A stretch of 64,000 nt of DNA from Terribacillus aidingensis (lineage in GTDB: Bacteria > Bacillota > Bacilli > Bacillales > Amphibacillaceae): assembly GCF_040703035.1 (NCBI RefSeq), contig NZ_CP159996.1, forward strand, positions 2,266,001-2,330,000, written 5' to 3'. Shown piece after piece: positions 1 to 8,963 of this stretch (the first letter of the stretch is position 1; each line of letters starts with the position of its first letter). The position numbers and the translations under genes are program-made. Under the pieces are notes generated by a model. The model was not told the origin of the DNA, did not search any database, and saw only the letters and a program-made list of their open reading frames with translations.

Positions 1-2
1 TC

Positions 3-839
3 ACTTTCCAAGGAAAGCCGCTAACCCTTCCTGGCACACTAGGACAAGCGCCAGTTATAAGGCTCAACCAACAGCCTGCTAATCTTGATTCACCGATCCA
101 GGATGGAGACAAGCTGGATGTAGAAGCTGGAGTAGATGGCTCGCCGCCGCAAGTGACTGTAAGTGATATTACGGGAGATTTAGACCCGATTACAGTCTTT
201 TATAATGGAAAAGCTTATCAGGTGAAACAGCAGCTGCTTGTAAATGGACAGCCCGTCCATCCTGCGCATCAGCTCAAAGACAGGGATGAAGTAAACTTAC
301 AGCGAACAACAACTGTAGAACGCTTCTTGCATGAACAGCAGCTTCCTTTGCCAGCTTTGCCTGATGACATGGAATATAACGTCTACATAAATGATAAGCT
401 TGTATCCATTGACTCGTTCAGTCAGGTGTTTACCATTAATGAAATTCCAGCCCGATTACGTGATCAGGTGAAAGATGGAGATAGCATCCGCATCCGTGAA
501 CGCAGCTTGCCTACTGCCTCTGAGCTGCTTTCTCATCTGCAAACGGAAAACCAAGCGACCTTGACAGTTGAATTCAACGGAAAAACACTTAAGCTTACAC
601 CTCCAGCTGCACAGCTATATATTGGAGATAAGCCGGTGGAACAGGAAGAGCGGATTCCAAGTGGTACCCGACTTCAAATGCGTGTAGCTACAGATCAATT
701 CATCATCCAGGACATTTTTCGCTTTGTTGATATAGATTTGACAAAGATCAGCGGAAACTTCCAATTATTAAAAAATGGAGACAAAGCTTCCTTCCATGAT
801 GCTTTGTCTCCACACGATAAAATCGAGCTGACTACTTAA
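3..839 (+). CDS. C-terminal part of a protein with repeated beta-grasp-like units (5' end outside window)
   Basis: The frame is open from the left edge, so the gene starts outside the window and 278 codons are seen. About five units of 40-50 residues recur, each with a pattern like (Y/F)NGKxx near its start and DGDxhxh near its end (FQGKPLTL, FYNGKAYQV, YINDKLVSI, EFNGKTLKL, then FQLLKNGDKASF). This spacing resembles SLBB or ThiS-like beta-grasp repeats. I recall proteins with an FtsA/PilM-like N-terminus and such a tail in related Bacillaceae, but the N-terminus is not here, so that identity is only a guess. It converges on the ytxG-H-J operon and shares its terminator. Confidence 0.6.
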   Translation, partial: TFQGKPLTLPGTLGQAPVIRLNQQPANLDSPIQDGDKLDVEAGVDGSPPQVTVSDITGDLDPITVFYNGKAYQVKQQLLVNGQPVHPAHQLKDRDEVNLQRTTTVERFLHEQQLPLPALPDDMEYNVYINDKLVSIDSFSQVFTINEIPARLRDQVKDGDSIRIRERSLPTASELLSHLQTENQATLTVEFNGKTLKLTPPAAQLYIGDKPVEQEERIPSGTRLQMRVATDQFIIQDIFRFVDIDLTKISGNFQLLKNGDKASFHDALSPHDKIELTT

Positions 840-870
840 AAAAGCTGTACGCATTAGCGTACAGCTTTTT
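839..870. terminator. Bidirectional intrinsic terminator
   Basis: A perfect 14-bp stem (AAAAAGCTGTACGC, loop ATTA) with A and T runs on both sides. It ends the plus-strand gene on its left and the minus-strand ytx operon on its right; the stop codon of the small 44-codon gene lies inside it. Confidence 0.85.
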
Positions 871-1003
871 AGTGATTTTTACTATAGCGTTTATAGTGAA
901 TATCGTGGACAAGACGGATCTGATATGGACGCTTGAAAAAGATACCATATTCGCCCACTCGGAGAACTTCTTCATTTTTACCCGATTTGTGTTCATGTTT
1001 CAT
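869..1003 (-). CDS. Small basic hypothetical protein, 44 aa
   Basis: This ORF is short and easily missed. It has an ATG preceded by a good ribosome binding site (AGGTGGG, 7 nt upstream), starts only 12 nt after the ytxJ stop, and its stop sits in the operon terminator, so position and translation signals support a real gene. The product is rich in Lys, Arg, His and Tyr (starts MKHEHKSGKNEE, then VGEYGIFFKRPYQIRL, ends YSKNH), with no membrane segment or cysteine. I do not recognise a family. Co-transcription with ytxG-H-J would place it in the general stress response. Confidence 0.6.
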   Translation of the reverse strand: MKHEHKSGKNEEVLRVGEYGIFFKRPYQIRLVHDIHYKRYSKNH

Positions 1004-1014
1004 GTATAACCCAC

Positions 1015-1350
1015 CTACTGATTGAATCTTTTTTCCTGTTCCCGTAAAACGGTCTCTGTAATGTCATGGTGTGATGTATGCCAGATCACTTGATTATTTG
1101 CAAAAAGCAATGCCTGCGGAGATTCGTGTCTCACCTCATAGCGGTCTGCAATCGTATTGGATAGATCCCGTGCTTCTTGGACATATAACGTGTACATCGG
1201 TATCTGTGTATCTAGACTGTATCGGTCATATTCCTGCTTCGCCCTTGCACTGATCGGGCAAGTCAGACTATGCTTGAGCACGTAAAATGATGCATCCCTG
1301 TTCAGGACATCTTGAAATTCCTCTTGGCTTTGAATGACTTTTGCTTCCAT
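1015..1350 (-). CDS. ytxJ: Monothiol bacilliredoxin YtxJ/BrxC
   Basis: The 111-residue product is a thioredoxin-fold protein. The motif TCPIS at about residues 30-34 is the hallmark of the YtxJ/BrxC bacilliredoxins, where the single Cys is thought to remove bacillithiol from mixed disulfides on proteins. It acts in the cytosol with bacillithiol as partner. The ATG follows a GAAGGGAG ribosome binding site. It is the third gene of ytxG-ytxH-ytxJ as in B. subtilis. A hairpin lies between it and ytxH, so it may be partly uncoupled from the upstream genes. Confidence 0.9.
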   Translation of the reverse strand: MEAKVIQSQEEFQDVLNRDASFYVLKHSLTCPISARAKQEYDRYSLDTQIPMYTLYVQEARDLSNTIADRYEVRHESPQALLFANNQVIWHTSHHDITETVLREQEKRFNQ

Positions 1351-1377
1351 TTGTCAAAACTCCCTTCGAAAATAAAC

Positions 1378-1406
1378 AGACTCCTAAGCGAGATGCTTAG
1401 GAGTCT
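1378..1406 (-). terminator. Hairpin between ytxH and ytxJ
   Basis: A perfect 12-bp stem (AGACTCCTAAGC, 5-nt loop) followed on the minus strand by TGTTTATTTT. It may act as a partial terminator or an RNA processing site that lowers expression of ytxJ relative to ytxG-H. Confidence 0.7.
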
Positions 1407-1411
1407 TATAA

Positions 1412-1846
1412 TTAAAGATCCTTATTACGTTCAATCGTGGATTTTTGCTGTTCCATTTCCAATTCCCTTGCAGCTTCCTCGATTGCGCGTGCTACTTCTT
1501 CCGCTGCATCTTCTGCTTCCTTATCGTTTGAAGCTGTGTCATCTGCTTGGTCTTTGGATGTTAGGTTTTTGACTTTGTCCTGTACAGTCTGAGAGGATTC
1601 TTTCACCTTATCAGCTACTACACGGGATTTCTCAGTGACAACATCTTTCCATTGTGCACCTTTTTCACTGTACTGTGTTTTCATTTCGCCCGCGCGCCCT
1701 TTCAGGGAGCTAGCTTGTTCCGTAATATCACTGCGTAGTTCTTTACCGGATTTAGGTGCAAGAACTAGAGCTGTCACAGCTCCTACTACGCTGCCGATGA
1801 TCGAACCAATCAGAAAATCTCTTCCGTTCGTCTTTTTCGTTGACAT
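1412..1846 (-). CDS. ytxH: YtxH-family general stress protein
   Basis: A 144-residue protein of the YtxH (gas-vesicle GvpP-like) family. The N-terminus carries a short glycine-rich membrane or amphipathic segment (LIGSIIGSVVGAVTALVLA, about residues 11-29) followed by PKSGKELR. The rest is a charged, Ala/Glu/Lys-rich helix likely to form a coiled coil. It follows ytxG by 30 nt. YtxH proteins are induced by general stress in B. subtilis; the molecular function is unknown. Confidence 0.85.
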   Translation of the reverse strand: MSTKKTNGRDFLIGSIIGSVVGAVTALVLAPKSGKELRSDITEQASSLKGRAGEMKTQYSEKGAQWKDVVTEKSRVVADKVKESSQTVQDKVKNLTSKDQADDTASNDKEAEDAAEEVARAIEEAARELEMEQQKSTIERNKDL

Positions 1847-1876
1847 ACTGCATTGCCTCCTATCGCGTCGCTTGGT

Positions 1877-2359
1877 TTAATGGGATGTTTCTTTTACTGG
1901 TAGCGGCTGCTCTGTTGGCTGCACTGCAGGTACAGAGGCGACCTCATTGGCTTCATTCTGCTTCTTTTTCTTCCATAAGTCAAGTATAACTGAGCCCCAT
2001 TTTAGTACTTGGCCAGTTTGTTCTGTATGCTGTTCTGCTGATAGAGCCACTTTGTTGGACACATTGCGAATAGAATTGTTGAGGCTGTGTACTGTATCAC
2101 CGATGCCTTCAATTCCGTCAACAAGAGTGTTAAGCTTCTGCGCTTTCTCTCCGATGTCTTCTGCAAGGTGATTTGTCTTGCTGAGCAGTTCTGCTGTTTC
2201 GCTCGTAATACCCTGCATTTGCTTTTCGACACCTTCCAATGTGCTTGCTACATCATTTAGTGTGCGTGAAGCAGCTTTCAATGTTTTTGCGAGGTAGATT
2301 ACTAAGACTGCGAATGCGATTGCTGCAATCAATGCAGCGATGTACCCTAGAATTTCCAT
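1877..2359 (-). CDS. ytxG: YtxG, DUF948 general stress protein
   Basis: The 160-residue product starts with a transmembrane segment (about residues 4-25) and continues as a long helical region with heptad-like spacing (TLEGVEKQMQGITSETAELL), typical of DUF948. The C-terminal 20 residues are Pro-rich. It heads the ytxG-H-J operon and is preceded by a sequence matching the sigma-B consensus, which agrees with its membership of the general stress regulon in B. subtilis. Function unknown; probably membrane-anchored with the helical part in the cytosol. Confidence 0.85.
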   Translation of the reverse strand: MEILGYIAALIAAIAFAVLVIYLAKTLKAASRTLNDVASTLEGVEKQMQGITSETAELLSKTNHLAEDIGEKAQKLNTLVDGIEGIGDTVHSLNNSIRNVSNKVALSAEQHTEQTGQVLKWGSVILDLWKKKKQNEANEVASVPAVQPTEQPLPVKETSH

Positions 2360-2443
2360 AATGATTAGTCAGCTCCTTCTTGGTATGTAGTATGAGTAGT
2401 TGAAGCACATCTCATGCTTTATACTCCTTCGTCTAACTACGTT

Positions 2444-2468
2444 ATTCCCCAGGTGTACGTCGTTAAAC
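2444..2468 (-). promoter_or_regulatory. Candidate sigma-B promoter for ytxG-H-J
   Basis: On the minus strand GTTTAA is followed after exactly 13 nt by GGGAAT. The sigma-B consensus is GTTTAA-N13-15-GGGTAT, so only one base differs. The -10 lies about 85 nt upstream of the ytxG ATG. Confidence 0.7.
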
Positions 2469-2483
2469 ATAAAAGTATAAATA

Positions 2484-2510
2484 AAAAAAGGGAGTATTAC
2501 TCCCTTTTTT
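2484..2510 (-). terminator. Terminator of murC
   Basis: AAAAAAGGGAGT and its complement enclose a very short loop just after the murC stop codon. The stem is T-rich on both arms, so it can work in either direction. Confidence 0.8.
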
Positions 2511-2522
2511 AAGTGTAATGGA

Positions 2523-3827
2523 TTATTGGACAGCTTGCAACGACTCTTCATAGCGAGCCTGGAATTTCTGTATGTCACCGGCTCCCATGAATAGAAGGAC
2601 ACTGTCTTCATACTGCTTAAGTACGTTTACATCTTCAAGCTGCAGCACCTCACAGCCTGGTATAAGCTCCTGGAGATCCTGGATAGACAAATTTCCTTTT
2701 GCTTCCCGTGCAGAGCCAAAAATATCACAAAGATAAACGACATCTGCATTTTTCAGACTATCTGCAAACTCTTGCAGGAAAGTCTTTGTCCTTGAGAAGG
2801 TATGAGGCTGGAATACCGCAACAATCTGCTTATCTGGGTATTTCTTTTGAGCAGATTCGATTGTTACTTCGATCTCCTTCGGATGATGAGCATAGTCATC
2901 CACCAATACTTGGCTGCCGGCTTTCTTTTCAGAGAACCGTCGTTTCACACCTGTGAAACCATACATTTCCTTGATTTGATCAGGTGTCATACCTTCTTGA
3001 TGACATACTGCTGTCACTGCCAGTGCATTAAGAACTTGGTGGTTCCCGTATCCTGGAATGGTAAACGTATGGTAGAAGCTGCCTTCTATATATACGTCGA
3101 ATGTCGTGCCATTCGGCTCTTCATGTACATTCTTGGCCTGGTACGTATTAGAAGCATCAAATCCATAATAATGAACTGGTACATTTGCTTGAAGGTCACG
3201 CAAATATGGATCATCACCGCAAGCAATGATACCGTACTTCACTTGATCAGCTAATTGCTGAAAAGCCTGAAAAACGTCCTCGATATTCTGGAAATAATCA
3301 GGATGATCGAAATCGATATTCAGCATGACCGCATAATCCGGCTTGTAAGCCAGGAAGTGGCGGCGATATTCACATGCCTCAAAAACAAAGTAGTCACTCT
3401 TCGGCTGTCCGCTTCCAGTTCCATCTCCGATCAAATAGGAAATCGGGTGAGACTGTTTCAGTGTATACGCCAAGAGACCTGTAGTAGATGTTTTACCATG
3501 TGCTCCGGTAACTGCTATACTGCGGAATTTATCAGCATATGCACCTAGGAAGTCATGATAGCGGTAGATCGGGAGACCAAGTCGTTTGGCTTCCACGATT
3601 TCCTCGTGTTCATCAGAGAACGCGTTCCCTGCAATAATTGTCAGATTAGGTTTGATATTATCTTTAGTAAATGGCAAGATTGTAATGTTTTTATCTTTCA
3701 GAGCCTGATCCGTGAAGAAAACTTTCTCCACATCGGAGCCTTGGACTTTCTCACCTGCATCATGCAGGATCTGCGCCAATGCACTCATACCAGATCCTTT
3801 AATACCAACGAAATGGTAAGTTGTCAT
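2523..3827 (-). CDS. murC: UDP-N-acetylmuramate--L-alanine ligase
   Basis: MurC adds L-alanine to UDP-N-acetylmuramic acid in cytosolic peptidoglycan precursor synthesis. The 434-residue product shows the N-terminal nucleotide-sugar motif [10 protein letters not shown] (about residues 7-16), the Mur-ligase ATP loop GAHGKTSTT (about 108-116) and the C-terminal [11 protein letters not shown] motif. An upstream ATG at 3842 exists, but GTGGAGG sits between the two and fits the ATG at 3827. It lies downstream of sftA as in B. subtilis, with its own candidate promoter. Confidence 0.95.
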   Translation of the reverse strand: MTTYHFVGIKGSGMSALAQILHDAGEKVQGSDVEKVFFTDQALKDKNITILPFTKDNIKPNLTIIAGNAFSDEHEEIVEAKRLGLPIYRYHDFLGAYADKFRSIAVTGAHGKTSTTGLLAYTLKQSHPISYLIGDGTGSGQPKSDYFVFEACEYRRHFLAYKPDYAVMLNIDFDHPDYFQNIEDVFQAFQQLADQVKYGIIACGDDPYLRDLQANVPVHYYGFDASNTYQAKNVHEEPNGTTFDVYIEGSFYHTFTIPGYGNHQVLNALAVTAVCHQEGMTPDQIKEMYGFTGVKRRFSEKKAGSQVLVDDYAHHPKEIEVTIESAQKKYPDKQIVAVFQPHTFSRTKTFLQEFADSLKNADVVYLCDIFGSAREAKGNLSIQDLQELIPGCEVLQLEDVNVLKQYEDSVLLFMGAGDIQKFQARYEESLQAVQ

Positions 3828-3900
3828 AATAGGAACCTCCACATAGTAATATATCGCTTTTGTATGGTGTCAGTATAAGTATGTAAAGCGTTGTGTGTCA

Positions 3901-3929
3901 CATATACATGAAAAAAAGCATACTAGCAA
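3901..3929 (-). promoter_or_regulatory. Candidate sigma-A promoter of murC
   Basis: TTGCTA, 17 nt, TATATG on the minus strand, about 75 nt upstream of the murC start. Other possible -35/-10 pairs exist nearby, so the choice is tentative. Confidence 0.4.
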
Positions 3930-4030
3930 CAGTATAGCATTTTGTCGGTATTTTATAAATGCAGAATCTCTTCTGTTACGCTTTTTACAGTATATACATA
4001 GCACCCTTTATTGGTGTCTCGGATAACAAT

Positions 4031-4067
4031 ACAGCCTGGACGGTCCATAGGACAACATCCAGGCTGT
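4031..4067 (-). terminator. Hairpin after sftA, weak terminator
   Basis: A perfect 10-bp stem (ACAGCCTGGA) sits just beyond the sftA stop. No T-run follows on the minus strand, so termination would be inefficient and some readthrough into murC is possible. Confidence 0.5.
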
Positions 4068-4070
4068 CAT

Positions 4071-6782
4071 TCATTCCGCTTGAAGCTGAGCCAGCGAGAC
4101 GAGTACGTCACGCGGCTTGCTCCCTTTCTGTTCGGAGATGACACCTCTCATCTCCATATGATCAATCAATCTGGCAGCACGATTGTAACCGATCTTGAAA
4201 CGGCGCTGCAGCAAGCTTGCACTCGCACTATTGTGCTCGATAACAAACTCGACTGCATCCCGATACAACTCGTCTTCGTCCTCCTCGGACTCTCGTCGCT
4301 CAAGCAGATCCTCATGCTGGAAAAGATACTCAGGCGGTGCTGTCTGTTTCACATACTGCACAACCCGTTCGATCTCTTCATCAGACACAAAAGCACCTTG
4401 GATACGCTGAGCTTGCCGTGCTCCATTTTCAATGAAGAGCATATCACCTTTACCAAGCAATTTCTCTGCACCATTATTGTCGATGATTGTCCGGGAATCG
4501 ATTGCAGAAGAAACACTGAAAGCAATTCGTGTCGGGATATTTGCTTTGATCAAGCCTGTAATAACATCCACGGACGGACGCTGTGTCGCCAGCAGCAGAT
4601 GGATTCCGGCTGCCCGCGCTTTTTGGGCAATCCGGCAGATGGAATCTTCAACATCCTGAGGAGCTACCATCATCAGATCAGCCAGTTCGTCGATGACGAT
4701 GACCAAATATGGCATCTTATCAGCGTAACGTCCTTGCTTATCGAGTTTCTCATTGTAACGACCGATATCGCGGACTCCTTCGCCGACGAACTTCATGTAG
4801 CGTTCTTCCATTTCATTTACCGCCCATTTCAAGGCTGCAGTAGCTGCTTTAGTGTCGGTAATAACTGGTGAGACTAGATGAGGCAGGTCGTTGTAAGGAG
4901 CAAGCTCCACCATCTTCGGATCGATCAGCAGGAATTTCACCTGCTTATGATTCGCCTTATACAATAGACTTAGCAGAATAGTATTGATACATACACTTTT
5001 TCCGGAACCTGTTGCTCCAGCTATTAGACCGTGCGGCATCTTCTGCAGGTTCGTCACAATCGGATTGCCGGAAATATTCAAGCCTAAGCCGACTGAAAGC
5101 GGCGAGCTGTTTCCCTGAAAATCTTCGGTCTCCAGTATTTCCTGTAAGCCGACTTGCTTCGATACGGCATTCGGCACTTCAATTCCGATGGCATTCTTCC
5201 CTGGAATCGGTGCTTCCATCCGGATGTCCTTGGCTGCCATGTTCAGCTTGATATCATCTGTCAGGCTCTTGATTTTACTAACCTTGACTCCAAGATCAGG
5301 CTGAACCTCAAAACGTGTGACTGACGGGCCTTGCATTGCATTGACCACGTGAGCATTTACGTTGAAGTGTTCCAAAGTAGTCTCTAAAAGCTGACTTTGC
5401 TGGTCGACCCAAGCATCATTTTCGATCGTCTGTTCGACAGGATCATTCAGAAGATGCATCGGAGGTTTGGCAAAGCTCGGTTCTGTCTGCTGCGGGATAT
5501 CCTGTACAACAGGCTCCGTTTTCTCCGGCTCCTTGCGAGTGGGCACCTGCTGATGATTTCGTTTATCTCTTGGCGTCATGAACACGTTGAAAGGCACTGA
5601 TTTCCTCACTGTACTGCCAGTTTCGCGAATTTGGGAATTTGTTGTTTCCGTGCTCTCTTCCGCTTGCAGGACTTCTTTTTCATCTGTTTGTTTTGATGAT
5701 TTTACTGTTTCAACATCAAAAGAATCAGGCTGCGCAATAGACTCGCTGATCATTTCAGAACCATGGCTAGACGTATTACTTTCTGCTGCACTAGATGCTA
5801 CTTCGTCCGGAACAGCTTCTTCTGCTGTCGGATCATTCGCATTGCGCATAGCTGTGCTATCCTCTGCTAAGTCCGGTACACGAGTCTCTTCTATCCTATT
5901 AATCGATTGATCCGGATCAAACTTTTCTGTTAAGTCATCTTCTGCTTCAATCGAAGCAGTTTCCTCTATAACGGTCGATGGGTCCAAACCAGTCTCTTCT
6001 ATGCTAGCTGACTCATCAAGCTGAATAGGTTCAGCTTGATGATTTTCCGTTGTTTCAGGAACAGATATCTCCTCGATCATCTCTCCCTCTGCAACGCTCG
6101 TATCTTTATTTTCTAAAAATGATTCCTTACTTAATTCTGCTGCCGCAATGTCCGTTTTTTCTTTACGTTCTATTACAGGCTCTTCAAGCGTGATTTCTTC
6201 GACTGGATCCTGTTCAACGTGAATATCGAACTTTTTTTCTTCCTGTACTTCAGGATTAACCGTATTAGCAGATGCTGCGATTCTTTTCCAATCTGCTCGG
6301 TCTTGAATAGAAGCCAATGTTACAATATCAGCGACCTCTTCTTTCCGCTTGCGGAAACCGTATACAGGGGATGGAACTTCTGTCGGCTGGAAGGGTTTCT
6401 TTTCTTCCTTTGGTACCGGATTCTTTATTTCTGGCTTGCGCTGCCAGTTTACACTGGAAGGCCGTTCTTGCATTTTCGGTTTTTCAGGCTGACGAGGCAG
6501 CCGCTTTTCTGGTATCTTTGTATCTGGTTGGGCTCGACGTACTGGCCGCACGTTTGAGGCTGGCGGTTTTGCACTTCCAGACTCGTCCGGTATCATTGGA
6601 AACCGGAAAGCGCGTTCCTTTGGGTATGTATAAGCCATTTTTGCTTGTGGCTGCTGATTTGTCTGATACTGTTTCTGTACTTTCTGTTCAGAAGCGTTCC
6701 GTGATTTCAGCTCTGGTTCTTCTTCCACTACTACTTCGGTCATAAAAAAGTTGCTTAGAGCTTGCTTAAGACGCTCCCACAT
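4071..6782 (-). CDS. sftA: SftA, soluble FtsK/SpoIIIE-type DNA translocase
   Basis: SftA is the septum-associated translocase that clears chromosomal DNA from the division site. The 903-residue product has no transmembrane segments, unlike SpoIIIE. Residues 1 to about 430 are a long acidic, low-complexity linker rich in Glu, Thr and Ser. The motor follows: Walker A GATGSGKS (about 588-595) and Walker B VIVIDELADLM (about 693-703). A winged-helix gamma domain (about 837-900, with YNRAARLIDHME) should read DNA polarity. B. subtilis SftA (formerly YtpT) is of similar length and also lies upstream of murC. The start follows a GGAAG ribosome binding site. Confidence 0.92.
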   Translation of the reverse strand: MWERLKQALSNFFMTEVVVEEEPELKSRNASEQKVQKQYQTNQQPQAKMAYTYPKERAFRFPMIPDESGSAKPPASNVRPVRRAQPDTKIPEKRLPRQPEKPKMQERPSSVNWQRKPEIKNPVPKEEKKPFQPTEVPSPVYGFRKRKEEVADIVTLASIQDRADWKRIAASANTVNPEVQEEKKFDIHVEQDPVEEITLEEPVIERKEKTDIAAAELSKESFLENKDTSVAEGEMIEEISVPETTENHQAEPIQLDESASIEETGLDPSTVIEETASIEAEDDLTEKFDPDQSINRIEETRVPDLAEDSTAMRNANDPTAEEAVPDEVASSAAESNTSSHGSEMISESIAQPDSFDVETVKSSKQTDEKEVLQAEESTETTNSQIRETGSTVRKSVPFNVFMTPRDKRNHQQVPTRKEPEKTEPVVQDIPQQTEPSFAKPPMHLLNDPVEQTIENDAWVDQQSQLLETTLEHFNVNAHVVNAMQGPSVTRFEVQPDLGVKVSKIKSLTDDIKLNMAAKDIRMEAPIPGKNAIGIEVPNAVSKQVGLQEILETEDFQGNSSPLSVGLGLNISGNPIVTNLQKMPHGLIAGATGSGKSVCINTILLSLLYKANHKQVKFLLIDPKMVELAPYNDLPHLVSPVITDTKAATAALKWAVNEMEERYMKFVGEGVRDIGRYNEKLDKQGRYADKMPYLVIVIDELADLMMVAPQDVEDSICRIAQKARAAGIHLLLATQRPSVDVITGLIKANIPTRIAFSVSSAIDSRTIIDNNGAEKLLGKGDMLFIENGARQAQRIQGAFVSDEEIERVVQYVKQTAPPEYLFQHEDLLERRESEEDEDELYRDAVEFVIEHNSASASLLQRRFKIGYNRAARLIDHMEMRGVISEQKGSKPRDVLVSLAQLQAE

Positions 6783-6922
6783 AGTAAATCTTCCTTTTTC
6801 AGTATAATATCTTCATTTTAGCAGGTTTTCACAAACCGTGAATAGCTTTACCCTAAAAACATTCCATCAAAACTTAAAAAATATGGCGGTTACTCGCCAT
6901 TTCCGTTCCATTTTCCTAAAAA

Positions 6923-6950
6923 AACACCGGATACGTTTGTATCCGGTGTT
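6923..6950 (-). terminator. Terminator of the ytpP-ytpQ-ytpR operon
   Basis: Perfect 12-bp stem AACACCGGATAC with a 4-nt loop, followed on the minus strand by a run of seven T residues. Confidence 0.9.
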
Positions 6951-6960
6951 CATTTCCCTA

Positions 6961-7560
6961 TTAAAAGTCAAATACCTGGCCAACTTTATAGGAATCATCC
7001 AGCACATAAATCCCTTTTTCTTCCGGTGCATTCGGCAGACCTAGCTCTTTTTGAGAGCAGATCATTCCAAAACTATCTTCACCGCGTAAATTGCCGGCTT
7101 TGATTTCCAAACCGCTTGGCATGATTGCGCCCACTTTCGCGACGACCACTTTTTGGCCTGCATCTACATTTGGTGCACCACAAACGATTTGTACTGTTTC
7201 ATCACCAAGGTCGACTTGGCAGACACTTAATTTATCAGCGTTGCTATGCTTTACTTTTTCCTTAACAAAGCCGACAACGAATTTAGGTGTAAGATCTACC
7301 TCAAACGTATCTTCCAAGTTGTTCTGACGGAAAATATCACGAATCTTGCCCGCGAAATCCTCATCCATTTGCACCTTGCCAGCTGTTGTGATTTTCAAGT
7401 ATTCGGAAGCGCGGAAGATATTATAACCGACTAGCTCATCCTTATCTGTAATACGGACAACATCTCCGAATCTCTCTTCTTTAATGGAATGACGGTCTCC
7501 TTGCTTAATGGCGAGCAGCAATACGTCACCGATCCCTTGCTTGTTATAGAATGCTTGCAT
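6961..7560 (-). CDS. ytpR: YtpR, tRNA-binding domain protein
   Basis: The 199-residue product contains a C-terminal OB-fold tRNA-binding domain of the Trbp111/PheT-N type: [20 protein letters not shown] (about residues 92-111), [18 protein letters not shown] and the [19 protein letters not shown] stretch. The N-terminal ~90 residues are specific to the YtpR family. It starts 1 nt after the ytpQ stop, so the two are translationally coupled. The presumed role is structured-RNA binding; the substrate is unknown. Confidence 0.9.
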   Translation of the reverse strand: MQAFYNKQGIGDVLLLAIKQGDRHSIKEERFGDVVRITDKDELVGYNIFRASEYLKITTAGKVQMDEDFAGKIRDIFRQNNLEDTFEVDLTPKFVVGFVKEKVKHSNADKLSVCQVDLGDETVQIVCGAPNVDAGQKVVVAKVGAIMPSGLEIKAGNLRGEDSFGMICSQKELGLPNAPEEKGIYVLDDSYKVGQVFDF

Positions 7561-7561
7561 C

Positions 7562-8383
7562 TTACTTTTCCTCTCCCTTGGCAGACTCCGGTCTATTGCG
7601 AGCCATAATGAAAACTGGCTCTAATTTCTTTTCTTCATAAATGAATGGTAAAGATGTAATTGGTACGCGGCCTTCTGCGAAATATTTCATGGTTACCTGT
7701 GCTAATATATCATAACCAGTCTTATTTTCAATATCCGCCAATATCAGCACATCCTGGTGAGGAACAGCAACAAGGACATCTCCCTTTGCATTGGCACGGA
7801 ATCCTTCCAGCAGAGACTCGTTCAGTATGCGGCTGGCATCGTAGCCATCCTGCGTCGCAATAAAGTAAAAGGAATTCCCTGCAACCCTGTCTTCCTTTAA
7901 TTCTGTGGAAAGACTTCTAGCGTTAAATGCAGCAATTTCCCGAAGACGTTCGATGGTCCAGCCTTGCTCTTCCATCATTTGTTCGTCAATGAGGCGGTAC
8001 GATTTACCAAGGTCAAGTGCGTAATAGATTCTCGTTTCAGCCGTATGCTCCGAATATACCATCTTCAGTCCGGCTTTCGTTTTCGAAGGGAAAGAAGTGG
8101 CTCGTATCACTGGAAAGACATGCTGTTCATTTCCTTCCAAATGCTGCTCTTCATGCATGACACGCAAAGCTTCTTTTACATGCTGTTCGAGTTCATCCAG
8201 CGCTTTTTCGCCTCGTGTCTCATATTTTGCAATAATATTCGGAAGCGCCAGCGTCACGCCTTCGTTCGTATCCTGCCATTCTACTCGGAACTTACTTTTA
8301 TCCCGGTCATACGAAGTGCGCCAGGAAGGATCCTGCAAACGCTCCTCCAGTTTTTTCTTCATTTTCAAAGCCGTCATTTTCAT
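7562..8383 (-). CDS. ytpQ: YtpQ, DUF1444 protein
   Basis: A 273-residue cytosolic protein matching the DUF1444/YtpQ family, of unknown function, always found with ytpP and ytpR in Bacillaceae. No catalytic motif stands out. The first ATG (MKMTALKMK) is supported by AAGGAG 9 nt upstream. It follows ytpP by 18 nt and is nearly contiguous with ytpR, so the three are one operon. Confidence 0.88.
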   Translation of the reverse strand: MKMTALKMKKKLEERLQDPSWRTSYDRDKSKFRVEWQDTNEGVTLALPNIIAKYETRGEKALDELEQHVKEALRVMHEEQHLEGNEQHVFPVIRATSFPSKTKAGLKMVYSEHTAETRIYYALDLGKSYRLIDEQMMEEQGWTIERLREIAAFNARSLSTELKEDRVAGNSFYFIATQDGYDASRILNESLLEGFRANAKGDVLVAVPHQDVLILADIENKTGYDILAQVTMKYFAEGRVPITSLPFIYEEKKLEPVFIMARNRPESAKGEEK

Positions 8384-8401
8384 AAGCTATGCTCCTTGCA
8401 A

Positions 8402-8719
8402 TTATTGCGGTAAGGATTCGATGAAAGACTCGATTTCCTCTTTAGACTTACGATCCTTCGATACGAATCGTCCGATTTCTTCGTCCTGGTTGAAGGCAAC
8501 AAAACTCGGAATACCGAATACGTCATATTGCTGACAAACATCGATGAATTGGTCACGGTCTACATGAATGAATTCGAATTCGCTGTATTTTGCTTCAATT
8601 TCCGGCAGTTCCGGCTCGATGATTCGGCAGTCCGGACACCAGTCAGCAGAAAACATCAAGATTGTTTTGCCGTTTTGAAGTACTTCTTTTAGTTGTGCTT
8701 CTGATTCTAGATTTTTCAT
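8402..8719 (-). CDS. ytpP: YtpP, thioredoxin-family protein
   Basis: A 105-residue thioredoxin-fold protein with an active-site motif WCPDC (about residues 27-31) instead of the WCGPC of classical thioredoxin, and the conserved cis-proline region FGIPSFVAF. It is likely a cytosolic thiol-disulfide reductase. It heads the ytpP-Q-R operon. The CPDC motif suggests a different redox potential or partner from TrxA. Confidence 0.9.
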   Translation of the reverse strand: MKNLESEAQLKEVLQNGKTILMFSADWCPDCRIIEPELPEIEAKYSEFEFIHVDRDQFIDVCQQYDVFGIPSFVAFNQDEEIGRFVSKDRKSKEEIESFIESLPQ

Positions 8720-8898
8720 TTTTAAATGCCCCCATTAATCTTTTCTTCATTTTATCAAAGCACTGAACCAAAAGCGAATATACTGCGCAGCAGCTGTCAT
8801 TTATCTTCCTGCTTCCTATTTATACATAGGAATATTCAGGTCTAGCAGCAAATATGGGTCGAATCAATCAGTTAAATTATCAAACTTTTATTAATTTA

Positions 8899-8927
8899 TT
8901 GTAAATATGGTAGGTTATACCTATAAT
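8899..8927 (+). promoter_or_regulatory. Sigma-A promoter of the 8964 chemoreceptor gene
   Basis: TTGTAA, 17 nt, TATAAT, ending about 36 nt upstream of the ATG. The palindrome TAGGTTATACCTA (8911-8923) overlaps the spacer and the first base pairs of the -10. Confidence 0.7.
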
Positions 8928-8963
8928 GAAAGGGAGCACACAAAAGCATTAGGGGGGAAATAT

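Noticed and set aside
4011..4871. 286-codon plus-strand frame
   Set aside because: Antisense to the conserved motor domain of sftA, with no ribosome binding site or family similarity.
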